This document shows positions 38,101 through 48,530 of a stretch of DNA of 64,000 bases, in pieces. The notes below the pieces were generated by a model. That model was not told the DNA's origin and made no database searches. It worked only from the letters and a program-made list of their open reading frames with translations. This DNA comes from Diplosphaera chodatii (taxonomy: Eukaryota > Chlorophyta > Trebouxiophyceae > Prasiolales > Stichococcaceae). A program made the position numbers and the translations under genes. The stretch is from contig JAALGY010000015.1 in assembly GCA_032358165.1 (NCBI GenBank), positions 2,232,001 through 2,296,000 of the forward strand. The letters are read 5' to 3'. Within the stretch, counting starts at the first letter, position 1; every line of letters begins with the position of its first letter.

Positions 38101-39709
38101 GATCGTGCTCCACCATCTGATGTAATGCACTTGTCGGAAGACAAGCAAAAGCAGTGTAGCAAAGGGAGGGCGTCAATTACAGGGCAGGGGAACTGACGGT
38201 TACCTCGCGGGGCGTGTGGCCATGCGGCGCCAGCAGCGCTGCTGTGGACATCGCACGCGTCACGTTGCTGGCGCCAATCTGCATGCTGGCAGAACCACCC
38301 GCGGCAGCTGGAGCTGGGATTGGCGCCATGGCAGAGGCTGCGATGGCTGCCACAATGCGGTCTGCCGCCCCGCACAACTCCCTGTAAGCATCGTCAGGCA
38401 GGAGGGCAGCGGCTAGGCGGCGGCGTGAGGCGCCCGCCTCACGCCATGTCGGCAGGACCCCCGTCAGTGCAGCCGCAGCGTCTGCAGGTAGCTGCACATA
38501 CGGCGGTGGCCGTGCATCGGTGCCGCTGCGGCCGCTGTCTCGGCTAGCTGCTGGTAGCGCAAACAGGTCTGCCGCCGCGGCGCCACTGGCGCCAAAGCTG
38601 CCAAGGTCAAGGGCCGCTGTGACTGCCGCCTGGATGGACTGAGCGCCAGGCTGCAGAGACAGCGCAGTTGGCCCAGTTGGGGTGCAATGACCTCGTTTCG
38701 CAACACCACACATGGGTCCCCAAGAGAGTAAATCTCTGACTGGCTGCACACAAGGAGCTGTATGAACTACCAAGGGATATGTCATGCGCCTGTGAGGAGG
38801 CCAAGGTTTGGCAGGGAGTGGACAGTGACAGCAGCGCCAGCAACTCACATCGGGCGCGGCATGTGCGCTGAGCGCCCAGCCATAAATGGCGATTGGCAGC
38901 GTCTGGAAGTTGCCCCGCAGCACCAGCTCATCGGTCACCGTGGGCTGTACACATGTCTGATCACATTCAGGCAGACGGCGGTGGAGCATATTGTACCTTT
39001 GCATGGTGTTGCATGTCACTGTGCTCTGCAGTCTGCAGCATGCCTGCTGTGTATCAGGATCGAGTTCAGCATACGGATGAGCAGCACCTCAAAGCGGACG
39101 GCCTGCGTGCCAGAGGTGGGCAGCAGGCATGGTTCGCACAGACACGCCATCCGTGCTGCCGGTAGCGCAGCCAGCTCCCGTGCAAACACCCGCACCTGGC
39201 ACCCAAGGCAGCCGGGCTGTTTGCTGGGAACGAACAGAAGCATGTCGCATCTAGCATGCAATGCCACATATCTGTACATGGCAGCTTGAGGGACGGCAGC
39301 GCTCTGGCGCCAGCGCTTGCAAGTGTTATGCCGACTGCTCACCGCTGGACGAGTATCGCCCTTCAGTTGCGGCAGTCCAGCCGCACCAGGCGGAGCGCCT
39401 ACTTTGATGCCCGTCACGCATACAGGCTCCTTGAAGTGGACCTGCAGGATGAGGGGGCCATCCGCTCAGTGACAGCGCCAGCGACAGCCGATCACCTTGT
39501 CAGGTGGGACGGAAACAACTTCGTGTGGGCGTACCTCTTGAATGTGGTCGCCAAACCGGTCCTGGGTGGTCACCTTCTTGAAGAGCTGCGAATGAGGTTG
39601 GCAGCATGTCAATGTATGTCTGGCGCGTGCGGCTGCTATGCACGATCGCCACCGCAATGTGCCACAGCGTTTCATTCACCTGCACTTCCTTGTGTAGTCT
39701 TACGACCAT
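26115..39709 (-). CDS. VIR: Virilizer homologue (m6A writer complex subunit)
   Basis: Large helical-repeat scaffold of the nuclear N6-adenosine methyltransferase complex (with MTA/MTB, FIP37/WTAP and HAKAI), linked to 3' UTR methylation and poly(A) site choice. Exon 1 is only ten codons (39680-39709, MVVRLHKEVQ). Exon 2 (39535-39585) gives LFKKVTTQDRFGDHIQE and joins in phase to exon 3 (from 39441), VHFKEPVCVTGIKVGAP, matching the Virilizer N-terminus. Then come GCQVRVFARELAALPAAR and VTDELVLRGNFQTLPIAIYG (about 38.85-38.95 kb). Conserved core pieces are SFRNTRHAHRFLAHHGAVHL (about 37.65 kb), LGWWRPP (37230-37244), then YPALVEALLQLRP (about 34.65-34.7 kb) and GARLLCRLRAYEQAAGFQ (about 34.42 kb). 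The C-terminus has RGPARSRGRGASNRPSSMHV with DDFE (about 26.6-26.7 kb) and a final helix DPKRLQRLLEENPALISVLK, with TAA at 26115-26117. More than 25 exons are needed. Between LGWW and YPALVE lies a long charged insertion (separate entry). N- and C-terminal assignments are strong; exons in 28-34 kb are less certain. Confidence 0.85.
34700..37068 (-). other. Acidic plus SR/KH-rich insertion inside Virilizer
   Basis: Reading down the minus strand, an acidic Tyr/Gly block comes first (DDESEGDADHDEDAERED, then VYGEVYGEGYGGGGDQD, about 36.9-37.05 kb), followed by GRSSRSRSPSREDDRW (about 36.53 kb). Next is a Lys/His stretch KKSKHKHKDKKRHRSRD with KRSRRGGDE (about 35.87-35.98 kb). Then come SR-type repeats such as SRRDSPRRRDSPKRRGSPRR (about 35.39-35.46 kb) and more Arg/Asp/Ser-rich sequence to about 35.0 kb. 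These regions resemble the RS domains of splicing factors. They split two segments that sit next to each other in land-plant Virilizer as I remember it. Confidence 0.7.
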
Positions 39710-40269
39710 GGCGTGTTGCGCAGCCGGCAACGCCGGCCGGTCTGCTTAAAAGGTGGTCATGAGCCGCAGCTGGCAAAGCAGGGGGGAGATGTCCCCATTC
39801 GCCAGCTTGCTCGTCCCGCCGTTGCCACGCAGCAACGCTGTTGAGAAGCCAATTTGACGCCTATGCTGTGCTGCATCAGTGCTGCAAGACGCGCACACAG
39901 ACTTTCAACACAGTTTGCCGGCCCTCACACTATGGAAGACTGCATATACCCCTTCCAGTGCTCCAGGGCTGGTCGCACGTGTTGAGTGAACTGGACCACA
40001 TCCACACATCCGCAGGCCGTACACTCACCACACCGCAGAAGGTGAGCCTTATCATGATTATGTGCCGCTGAGAGGCCGAGGCTATCGAGCGCGCCGCCCC
40101 TGCCCAAAGCGCCCTGCACTTCTCGACAACCGTTTCTTTCTTGCACCCGCGTGTCGCTCAGATCTGATCGGGTTCCTTCACATCGCGGCGGCGCACTTTA
40201 TCTTCGTGTGCTGCCTTGTATTATTGGATCGCCTCATCACAGGCTGTCTGTAAACCTCTCCACACCACC
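39710..40269. promoter_or_regulatory. Bidirectional promoter spacer, Virilizer / LCIB
   Basis: This is 560 bp between divergent start codons. No protein-like frame is seen. In Chlamydomonas, LCIB is strongly induced by low CO2, so CO2-responsive elements would be expected here; I cannot point to one. TTTATCTT and GTATTATTGG just upstream of the LCIB ATG are the only A/T-rich patches. Confidence 0.5.
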
Positions 40270-41565
40270 ATGTTGTCGAGGCAGTTGACCCTCCAGCAGC
40301 CAGCAGCCGTCAGATGCGCCGTGTCACCGAGCGGTGCACGCCCTCAACTCCGCCGCAGCGGTGTTAACCCAACCCGAACCAGCTTCCGGTCGTTGCTGTC
40401 ACAGCCCAACAATGGCAGCCGTTCCATCTCTGAGAACAGCTCTCTGGCATCCAAGAACAGCTTTGCGGGGCGTGTGGCGGCCGGTCCCGGCAACGCAACC
40501 CAGGACCCCGCAAGCATGCTGCAAGGCGAGCAGATTGTGGAGACCTACCTCAGCAAGCGAGTGAATCAGATTGCGAAGCACTTCCCCGACTGCCTGGGCA
40601 TTGACGACTTCATTGCACGGATGGAGATGGCGCTGTATGGCTTCGGCTTCACGGGAGACAACACGATCGCATGCTCCAACCTGTGCCGTGACGAGGTGAC
40701 GGCCACCCTGAAGCACAAGCTGGACGCTGTGTACGGCGCCAGCTTCAACACCAACGGCCTGGGCGGGGTGCTGACGTGCGGCACCACAGGCCTGACGGCC
40801 GGCCTGTCGCATGCGCCCATCGCGGCGGGCACCGGCAAGGAGCGGTACGTGTTCTTCAGCTTCCCCCACATCGCCATCGATTCCACCGGCGATGTGGGCA
40901 CCATCTCACGGCCCGGGCGCCCGGGGGCAAGCAGCGCCTGCGGTGCGCTGAAGGCCGCGCTCGGGGAGATCCAGGGCAAGGGCCTGGAAGCCAACTGCAG
41001 CCAGGCCGGAGCGCACGAGCCCCAGGACCCGGAGTACTCCATCCTGAAGCAGCGGCTGGCGCGGCGCATCCGCGACGAGGGCTTTGGCGAGGACGACGTC
41101 AAGGACCTGGACCTCGTGATGATGACCAAGGTGGCGGAGCGCACGATCACGGACGACCTCGAGTTCCTCATCTCCAAGACCGTGGACCCACAGAAGGCTG
41201 ACTACGCGGTGGTCACCGGCGTGCAGATCCACAACTGGGGCAAGTCCTTCGATGACGAGAGCCCCAACCTGGAGTTCGTTTGGCCTTCCTCCATCTACGT
41301 TGTCAAGGGTGGCAACCGCACCGACGTCGACCTGAACACCATCCCGGGCATGACGCCTCGGCAGATTGCGATGCTGGCTGCTGCGGGGGGCAACGGAGGT
41401 GGCGACTCGGAGAGGGAGGACGACGTCGCCGGCAGCGTGGCCGGCATGACCACCGTGCGGGCCATGGACACGCCCTACAACCACGACTCCATGCAGCGGC
41501 GCCGGGCGCTGCGCGAACAGGCCGTGAACTACAGGATGCTGATGGAGGAAGAGGGCAAGATGTGA
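40270..41565 (+). CDS. LCIB: Low-CO2-inducible LCIB/LCIC-family protein (theta carbonic anhydrase)
   Basis: Stromal protein of the algal CO2-concentrating mechanism, thought to recapture CO2 by converting it to bicarbonate near the pyrenoid. It is a single uninterrupted 431-residue frame. The ATG at 40270 is chosen because residues 1-70 are rich in Ser, Arg, Ala and Asn with few acidic residues, as in a chloroplast transit peptide; no ATG lies closely upstream in frame. The core begins KHFPDCLGIDDFIARMEMAL (residues 103-122) and YGFGFTGDNTIACSNLCRDE. The predicted zinc ligands are Cys139 (with Asp141 beside it), His200 in FFSFPHIAID, and Cys224 in SACGAL; the His-Cys spacing of 24 equals that of the diatom LCIB enzymes. 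EYSILKQRLARRI follows at 255-267. A C-terminal extension (about 285-431) is acidic and helical. All catalytic residues are present, so the protein may be an active enzyme. LCIB versus LCIC cannot be separated by eye. Confidence 0.95.
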   Translation: MLSRQLTLQQPAAVRCAVSPSGARPQLRRSGVNPTRTSFRSLLSQPNNGSRSISENSSLASKNSFAGRVAAGPGNATQDPASMLQGEQIVETYLSKRVNQIAKHFPDCLGIDDFIARMEMALYGFGFTGDNTIACSNLCRDEVTATLKHKLDAVYGASFNTNGLGGVLTCGTTGLTAGLSHAPIAAGTGKERYVFFSFPHIAIDSTGDVGTISRPGRPGASSACGALKAALGEIQGKGLEANCSQAGAHEPQDPEYSILKQRLARRIRDEGFGEDDVKDLDLVMMTKVAERTITDDLEFLISKTVDPQKADYAVVTGVQIHNWGKSFDDESPNLEFVWPSSIYVVKGGNRTDVDLNTIPGMTPRQIAMLAAAGGNGGGDSEREDDVAGSVAGMTTVRAMDTPYNHDSMQRRRALREQAVNYRMLMEEEGKM

Positions 41566-41895
41566 GCGCCCGAGTGCAAGGTGGGCGAGCACAGCCGCCA
41601 GGACAAACGACAAGGTGCCGGGGTGATGCGCACCACACTGCCTTCTGAGCCACGAGGGTGGCATGGCCACGCGGGTGGCATGGCCGCATGTAGCACAGTC
41701 TGCAGTGTGGGGAACATTGGGCCAGTGTGTTCGTGCAGTATCGATGAGAGGGCATCGGAAAAGGGACCCATGAAATGAAGTAGCCACTGCTATTTTGTGT
41801 ACCGTGCCAGGCGGGCTGTTGTCAGGGCTATGCTTGTTGTCTGCCTCACCCTAGGTGATGTAGAGAGCGGGTTGTATACCAGAGCAGCAGCAGCT

Positions 41896-41900
41896 TTACA
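41896..41900 (-). terminator. Candidate TGTAA poly(A) signal (thioredoxin-like gene)
   Basis: TTACA on the plus strand reads TGTAA on the minus strand, 62 nt past the stop of the thioredoxin-like gene, a normal distance. Confidence 0.4.
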
Positions 41901-41916
41901 CCGCAGACTTCATCGT

Positions 41917-41921
41917 TGTAA
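41917..41921 (+). terminator. Candidate TGTAA poly(A) signal (LCIB)
   Basis: TGTAA about 350 nt past the LCIB stop. If used, the LCIB 3' UTR would overlap that of the convergent thioredoxin-like gene. Confidence 0.35.
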
Positions 41922-41961
41922 TCACGTTTGTGCTGGATTGTGGACAGAGGCTGGCGATGTA

Positions 41962-43211
41962 CTACTCCGGGACCAAGCTTGAATCATCACGCCCGCCACT
42001 TGTCTCTGGATGCCATTTGATGCTGCACGACAACATGAAGCACAGCTAAACGGTATCCACACAACACGGTCTGTATTGCTTGCCACAAGGTTCCGTGAAC
42101 TTGGTTGTGCAAGCCGCAACACAGGAGTGGACGGTGTGCACTTGCCTGCAACCGATGGATGGCGTCTGCTTTGTGACGGGCTGCCCAGCCAATATTGCCC
42201 CGATGGCACTCCTGAGATCCGCACCTGCTTGCAGGCAAGCTGTCATATACTGCAGGATGCTTGAGGTGGTCACCCACCCTCACTCGGGGGAATGACCGAG
42301 CTGTGTCCTTGATGGTCCCCATTATATGGCAGTCACCTGTGACAGGCTTGCCATTGCTGGGCCGGCTATCATCGAACTGGCCACGGTAGGCAAGCTTGCG
42401 TTCAGCATCATAGAGAAAGATGTCTGGCGTGCACACTGCGCCATATGCCCTGGACCAGCACCAGACAGGGTCATGGCCAACACTACGAGTTGGCACCGAT
42501 GGTGGGACTAGTCTGGATGCACAGCAGGGTCATATCTAAGGTACTGACGGCAGCCACCTGGCCACGTCCTGGCTTTCGTCATACAGGTACGGGAAGGTGA
42601 GACCCCTGTCTTTGGCGAACTCAGCCATCTTGTCCGGTCCGTCCTGCATGGGCAATGCCCTGCTGTGTCAGGCGCTTGCTGCTGTCAGCCATCTGTGCCA
42701 GTAGCGTGCTGCATGACAGATGTGCTTCAGCACCTGCGGGTGTGTCTTGACGCTGTTGGCTGACAGGGCCACCGTGGCGAGGCCCTGCCCTTGGTACTCC
42801 TTTGCAACATCCACAAGCTGGTCTGCAAGGTCATCGGCACATGCTGTTGAGACCAGCTTGACAGGTGCAAGATGGACCTTTAGCAGCGCACACACCCCTG
42901 TGTCTGACGTTGGGGCGCCGCACCGATGATGGCCAGGACGAAGGGGCAGTGGTTGCAGATCCACAGGACCAGCAGCGCCTTCGACCCCGCCGCAACATCG
43001 TCCAGTGACGTGCCCTGCTGCCCATTTGCTGTGTCCGGCAGCTGCATGTACCACGTCAACGCTCATCATCGTCAGCACAGTCATGTCGTGATCATACATC
43101 CTGATGTGCCTGATGACCTGCACATCAGGGCGCAAGCTGCTGCGCACGGCATACCTGGAAGTCTGGCGCAGGCGTGCCGAGCTCAGACTCCTGGCTCTCA
43201 GTGCGGGCCAT
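41962..43211 (-). CDS. Thioredoxin-fold AhpC/TSA-like protein with CNHC motif
   Basis: Member of the peroxiredoxin-like thioredoxin family of roughly 190 residues found in bacteria and algae; probably a thiol redox protein, substrate unknown. The start ATG (43209-43211) opens MARTESQESELGTPAPDFQ, the usual G.paPdF entry of AhpC/TSA proteins. The next exon holds LVLWICNHCPFVLAIIG with the CNHC pair at 42946-42957. Then ADDLADQLVDVAKEYQGQGL (about 42.79-42.85 kb), DKMAEFAKDRGLTFPYLYDE (about 42.57-42.64 kb), VCTPDIFLYDAERKLAYRGQ with FDDSRPSNGKPVTG (about 42.33-42.46 kb), LRSAIGAILAGQPVTKQTPS (about 42.15-42.22 kb). The last exon gives SIKWHPETSGGRDDSSLVPE and TAG at 41962-41964. The junction PSIGC/SIKW restores the family's conserved C-terminal motif and appears to use a GC donor. 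No transit peptide is evident. Confidence 0.87.
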
Positions 43212-43722
43212 GCTGACCGTCTGAAGCCGCCGTTTGAAGGTGATGTGACCGCTGAATGGCTTTCTGTAGGAGGTGTGGGAGCTAGACGCGCGATGCGACT
43301 GTGATCCAACGCCTGCGGCGGTGGGATGCCGCAGCGCCAAGCAGGTTGCCATTCCTGGTGATCGGCCTCCTGACCGAGCGAACGGCTGTGTAGCCTTCGA
43401 GCCACTGTAGTGCAGATGGTAGCATTGGAACCAACAAGCAGATTGGCAGCACGCCGGGGCGTCGCATCTGTTACTGCAGCACGTGCCAATGCTGCTTCCT
43501 GGCGAAGCCATGACGTGTGCCACATGCCACCCAGCTCTGCGCTTCTCAGGCAGACCTGACCTGCATAACCAGCAGAGTGACCAATAGTGTAGAAGCAAGT
43601 CCTTTTCTCGGTCACCTTGTAGACAGCAATTCATATAAGATGCGAACACACACACGAGGTGCAGCCCGGCTGTGCAGGTCGATGTGAGGCGGTCGCCGGC
43701 CTGAAGCATTCTGTTGTGTCTG
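43212..43722. promoter_or_regulatory. Bidirectional promoter spacer, thioredoxin-like / RRP6L3
   Basis: This is 511 bp between divergent start codons. Nothing protein-like is seen. It should hold both promoters and 5' UTRs. Confidence 0.5.
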
Positions 43723-46700
43723 ATGAGCCTTCTGTTGGACGCTGCGACCGCAGCCTTCCTGCTGCCGGCCGCCCTACGGGTGCTGCACAGGTGCGCTGCA
43801 TGCAGTGCTGGCATGCCTACGAGTGTAAACAGGGTCATGGTCGGTGTGGCATGTGTACAACTTCCGCAACCGATCATGCCGCTGCTTCCAGGCGGGCGTC
43901 TGCGCAGTCAAGTGGCGGCTTCACCAAGCCGCAGGCAGACACCTCAGATGCGCCATTTTGTCACCTAGCAGCCATTAGCGGAGAGGAGCTGCAGGGCGGC
44001 CAGCAGCAGCAGCGCCACCCATGCGAGGCCCTAATCCAGCAGCTGCTGCAGCACACGGATGTTGACGCGCTCAGCAGGCGAGCTCAGGGTCCTGAGCTGC
44101 ATGGTGCCCATGTGTCATGTGAATGTGAATGCCATGTAAATCAGACACAGTTGCTGGCGATGCAGGTTTCAGGCAATGCCGCCGCCGCTGGCCGCCTCCC
44201 CGTGGCACTGGGTGGCCACGCCTTCCGCCCTGCAGGCGGCTGTTGCCGCACTGGATGCAGCCACCTGCATCGCGGTGGACATCGAGCACAACGCCAGCCG
44301 CAGCTACCTGGGGCTGACGTGCCTGGTGCGATTGGGGTGCCGGACCATGGCTTCCAGTCCTCCTGAAACGTGCCCAAGTCATCAAGTATTCTTGACAGTA
44401 GCATCTAGCAGCAAGGCGCATGCCTTATCTACTGATCCTTAGGGCTTGATATCCTGCAGCGCTGCAGGTGCAGCTGTCGGATGGCCACACGGACTATGTA
44501 TTTGACGCTGTGGCGCTGCACGACCACATGCATTTGCTGCGTCCATTGTTTGCGGACCCAAATGTGCTGAAGGTGCGCAGCGAGCACGGCGCCTTCACAG
44601 TTCGGCGACACGTACCAATGACCACTGCATATAGGGGATACAGCGCCCCGTGCAATTCTGGATGCAGGTGCTCCATGGCGCCAGCAATGATGTGATGTGG
44701 CTGCAGCGCGACTTCCGCATCTACCTCGTGAACGTTTTCGACACGGCAGCCTGCTGCCAGGTGGGTGACTCACAGCTCTCAGTTGTGTTCAGGGCGCATG
44801 CTCACACTTGCCGCAGACGCCAGATCCCTCCCAAACACTGATTTCTTTACGTCTTGCCAGCCAAGCACGGTGTCTCTGCTTGCCGCAGGTCTTGGAGAAC
44901 GACAGCAGGTCCTTGCAGCACCTGCTGCAGGCTTTCTGCGGCGTGCATACGGACAAGAGCTACCAGCAGGCAGACTGGACCCAGAGGTGCTTCCCCGCTG
45001 TACAGTGCAGGACTGTCGTGGCGCTCGAGCAGCTTTCCATTGCCACAATGCATCATGGGCATCGGGCACTGCTGAGCTTTTGCCCCATGACGATACGCAG
45101 GCCGCTGTCTCGAGGCGCCCTCACATACGCTCGCACAGATGTGCATTACTCGCTGCACATCGCTGCCGTGCTGGCAAAGCAATTGGAGGCATCGGACCGC
45201 CTGCAGCAGGTCTGTGCTGTGCTTTCCGTGTCCAGCACCACATCACAGGGCAAACCTACACTCCATCTGCGTGCGTGAACCCATGCGCCTGCCATGCTGC
45301 AGGCTTGCGTCAAGTCGCAGAGCATCGCGCTGGGCCTGTATGCCAAGCCAGAGCCGCATGCAGCCATCGCAGCCGCAGCCACCGCCGTCCTGCGCCGCTT
45401 TGGCGGCGGCCAGGATGCAGCACAGCCATCCACACATGGTGCTTCATTGTGGGTGACACTGCAGCAAGCTGCATGTTCACAGCCTGCTGGCCAGGCTGGT
45501 GCCGACTGGAGTGGTCGCGCTCTGTCAGGTCCCGATGAGGCAGCAGACACCAGGGTGGGTGGCGCATTGCGGGATTGCGTGTACGCTCTGTGCGAGTGGC
45601 GCGACACAACAGCCCGGCAGCAGAATGAAGGTAGGCTTGGCGTTACTTGCAAACCGTTGCCGTCCTAGGTCTGCAGCATAGCAGTATTCTGTCAACGAAC
45701 AGGAGATGTGGAAGTGCGCTGCGCATCCTGCAGGCATCCAACATGTGTTGCCAGGAGCTGCGGTGTGCCAACTCGCACAGCAGCGGCCTCACAATCCAGC
45801 CGAGGCTCTCAGCCTCATGCGCGACACGAGCTCCCCTGAAGCGCCCATGGCGCACTTGTCAATGCCGCAGGCTGCCGAGGTGGGGACACTCTGCTGCATC
45901 CGTCCCTGTCAACATCATCACAGCCAGGCACCTGGCGTCACGTTGCCAAGTGCCCAGCATCAGGCCGCGTCCCAACAAGTGGGAGCCCCTGCACGTACCG
46001 ATTGCTGACAGGGCTGTGCTGGTCCCTGCAGATCTGCAGGGTGTTGGAGGAGGCAGCTGCGGGCCGCAGCAGGTGGCCCGACGCCACCCAGAACGCGCCT
46101 GCACACCGGCATGCGCACGTCCCCTCCAGAAACCCAAAGCACCTGTTCAGTCAAGCTGAGCGGCGGGCAGCACTGCGCTCCAAGCTCATCAAGAAGTTCT
46201 CGGCGCAGGTCAGCCGTCCAGTTCAAGAACGACACATGATGTCGAACTCCTCGCTTCCTGTTGCACTCACCCCTCTGCTACTCACGGCAACGTGTACAGC
46301 AAGGACTGCCAGGTGTAGTTGCCTGCTGCAGGCACCGGTCTACGAGAACTGCCGCATGTTGAGCCGTGAGGGCGATCTGCTGTGCTTCTGCGACCGTGCC
46401 AAGGTCAATTGGTACCTGGAGCGCGGCCTCGCAGGTCAGCTGTCTCGATTGAGAAAACGTTTCCAGCATGGCTGCATCTCCTGAGCAGTGCGCAGGAGGT
46501 GGCTTCGATGTTGCCTTGCGCTGCAATTGGCTCTGACTGCAGTTGAGCAACCATGTGGTCCTTCCGTAGAATACTGTCATGATGTATGCAGAGCAGATAG
46601 GCAGCAACGACGACAGTGGACCACTGACCATCGGCCTGTTGTTCGAGCATCAGCAATCGGACCAAAATGCCAGTCAGCAGCACTACTATGTAGCCAGCCG

Positions 46701-48530
46701 TGAGAACCGCTGCGTCTGCTGTGGGGACGCCAGCCACTACTTACGGTGAGTATGGTCTGCAACTGTCACTGCATATGTTGGTGTGAGTGTCATACCTGCG
46801 TGATAAGGCACTGCCATCTCTTTGTGTACTGCTTCTCCATGACCTCCGCTGCTGCTTGCAGATACCGCATTGTGCCGACTTGCTACAGGCACGCCTGGTG
46901 CCGTCCTGAAGTCACATTGTCATGTCAACCTGGACAGCACGTCTCACCTTGTGTCATGATTGCGTCAAGTGGCATGCTGCTTACACCTGAGCAGTCGCTC
47001 ACATGCCGCAGGCGGGCATTCCCAGTGCACCTTAAGTCACACCGCAGCCATGACATCGTGCTGCTATGCCTGGACTGGTATGTTCCGATGAGGCACCGTG
47101 CGCCTTGGACGTTTGCCAAGTGTACCTTTAAAACATTTTTGCTCAGACAAGGTTGCAACGTCATGCAGTTCCACTGCTCTTGCACTGCTGTTGCAAGTGA
47201 ATCGTCGTGGTTGTGCAGCCACGAGGTTGCGCACACATCGGCAGAGGTCCTGAAGCGCGACATATGTGAGGAGTATGGGGTGCCGCTCATGCCAGACACA
47301 ACGCCACCAGGTACACTCCTGATGGCATGTCTGATCTGACAATATGTCTGTTGCACTTGGTGAGTATACTTACTCCTACTTGCACGCAGCCGGTGGTACG
47401 GATATTGGCACTGACAGGCCAGCACCCGTCAGTGTGCGCCGGGCAGCCATCGCCCTGTTCCACCATCGCCACCATATGCCCGACTCCCGCCGCAGGTCAG
47501 CGCATGCTTGGCAGTGCAACTGGAGGGCTGTTGTCCTTTTGCAAATGAACGGAGCTCTTGGAAGGCTCACTAGCATACTAGCTCTGCTGGGAACCAGAAT
47601 GTCCATACCGAAGTGTAAGATGCACTGCAGCACTCTTGAGGGCAACCTGCGAGCACATTTGGGCAAGGCGGACGGCTCAGAAGTGACTATCTCAGACATA
47701 CAGGTAAGCACATTGCTGCTTGTGCAGCGCTGGTGGTCAGGCGCATTCTTGAGCCTTTTCTGCTTGTGCCAAAAGCCTTAATGGTATCGTGTGCTCAGCA
47801 GGCAGGCATGGTGGCTGGGCTGCCGCGAAAGTCGCGGAACAAGGTGCGGAGGCGCGCCGGGTTTGGTGATGCCCCATCAGATGGCACTGCAGTGAGCGCC
47901 CAGGCAGCGACCTCAGACTCAGACGGCACAGCTGTGGACGAGCAGCCTCCTGCAGCAGAGCAATCCGCCGCTGCCATGGAGGCCGACAAGTTCGGCTCCA
48001 ATGGGCACGCCTGGCACGGCCAGAAGGTGCCATGAGCAGACCCCGCTGGATAAGCTGTGCCACATCCATGTCAGCTGGCACTCCCACTCGTTTCATACGT
48101 CAGGCAGAGGCTGCAGATCTCCCCGGCGACCGTCTCCATGCATGTCTAGGTTGTGGAGAAGGCGCTGGCGCGGGGTGGAGAGGCAGAGCTGCTGCAGCTG
48201 TCACGGCGGTTCCGTGAGCGCTTCGTAGAAACGTTGCAGCCGCGCTTCCTGCCCACCGCCTGGCACACGGATCACAGGTGAGCAATCTGCCCTGTTGACG
48301 CTCAGATGCATGCGACGAGGCTACGTTCTGGACGTGTTGCATGCTCATCACATCTGTCAGTGGGTAGGATAGAGTGCTTCACTCATCTTTGTTCCTTCTG
48401 CAACAGTGCAAAGCGGGACTTCGGTGCCTACTCCATCTACCGTTCGAAGCCCCTTGCGCCATGCCCGCCGGGCAAGCAGATGCCAAAATCAGTGGCAGAA
48501 CAGTCGTCAGGGAACACACCGCCGCTTTAA
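43723..48530 (+). CDS. RRP6L3: RRP6-like 3 / EXD2-type 3'-5' exonuclease
   Basis: DEDDy 3'-5' exonuclease acting on RNA or DNA ends. The first exon (ATG 43723) is a short hydrophobic helix, [20 protein letters not shown], a likely membrane anchor as in EXD2 and plant RRP6L3. [16 protein letters not shown] and [19 protein letters not shown] follow (about 43.92-44.07 kb). The nuclease domain has Exo I IAVDIEHN (about 44.27 kb), [20 protein letters not shown] (about 44.5 kb), Exo [18 protein letters not shown] (about 44.67-44.72 kb) and Exo [15 protein letters not shown] (about 45.12-45.16 kb), so all four acidic residues and the Tyr are present. Downstream is [13 protein letters not shown]. The C-terminal module typical of RRP6L3 follows: [20 protein letters not shown] (about 46.35 kb), [12 protein letters not shown] (about 46.7 kb), [20 protein letters not shown] (about 47.03-47.23 kb, across an intron), [19 protein letters not shown], and [17 protein letters not shown] before TAA at 48528. 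CxxC and the CLDCHEVAH segment suggest a metal-binding HNH-like site. Confidence 0.9.

Larger units (their letters stand above)
41566..41961. other. Convergent 3' spacer, LCIB / thioredoxin-like
   Basis: This is 396 bp between convergent stops, holding both 3' UTRs. Each strand has one TGTAA. A CACGAGGGTGGCATGGC / CACGCGGGTGGCATGGC near-duplicate (about 41651-41685) is a short imperfect direct repeat. No gene is seen. Confidence 0.55.

Noticed and set aside
40216..40269. In-frame upstream extension of LCIB
   Set aside because: It has no ATG; the ATG at 40270 begins a normal transit peptide.
41651..41685. Possible direct-repeat array
   Set aside because: Only two imperfect copies of about 17 bp in a 3' UTR; not a CRISPR array or transposon end.
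40906..41787. Long minus-strand open frame over LCIB
   Set aside because: It is antisense to the strongly conserved LCIB coding frame and has no family resemblance.
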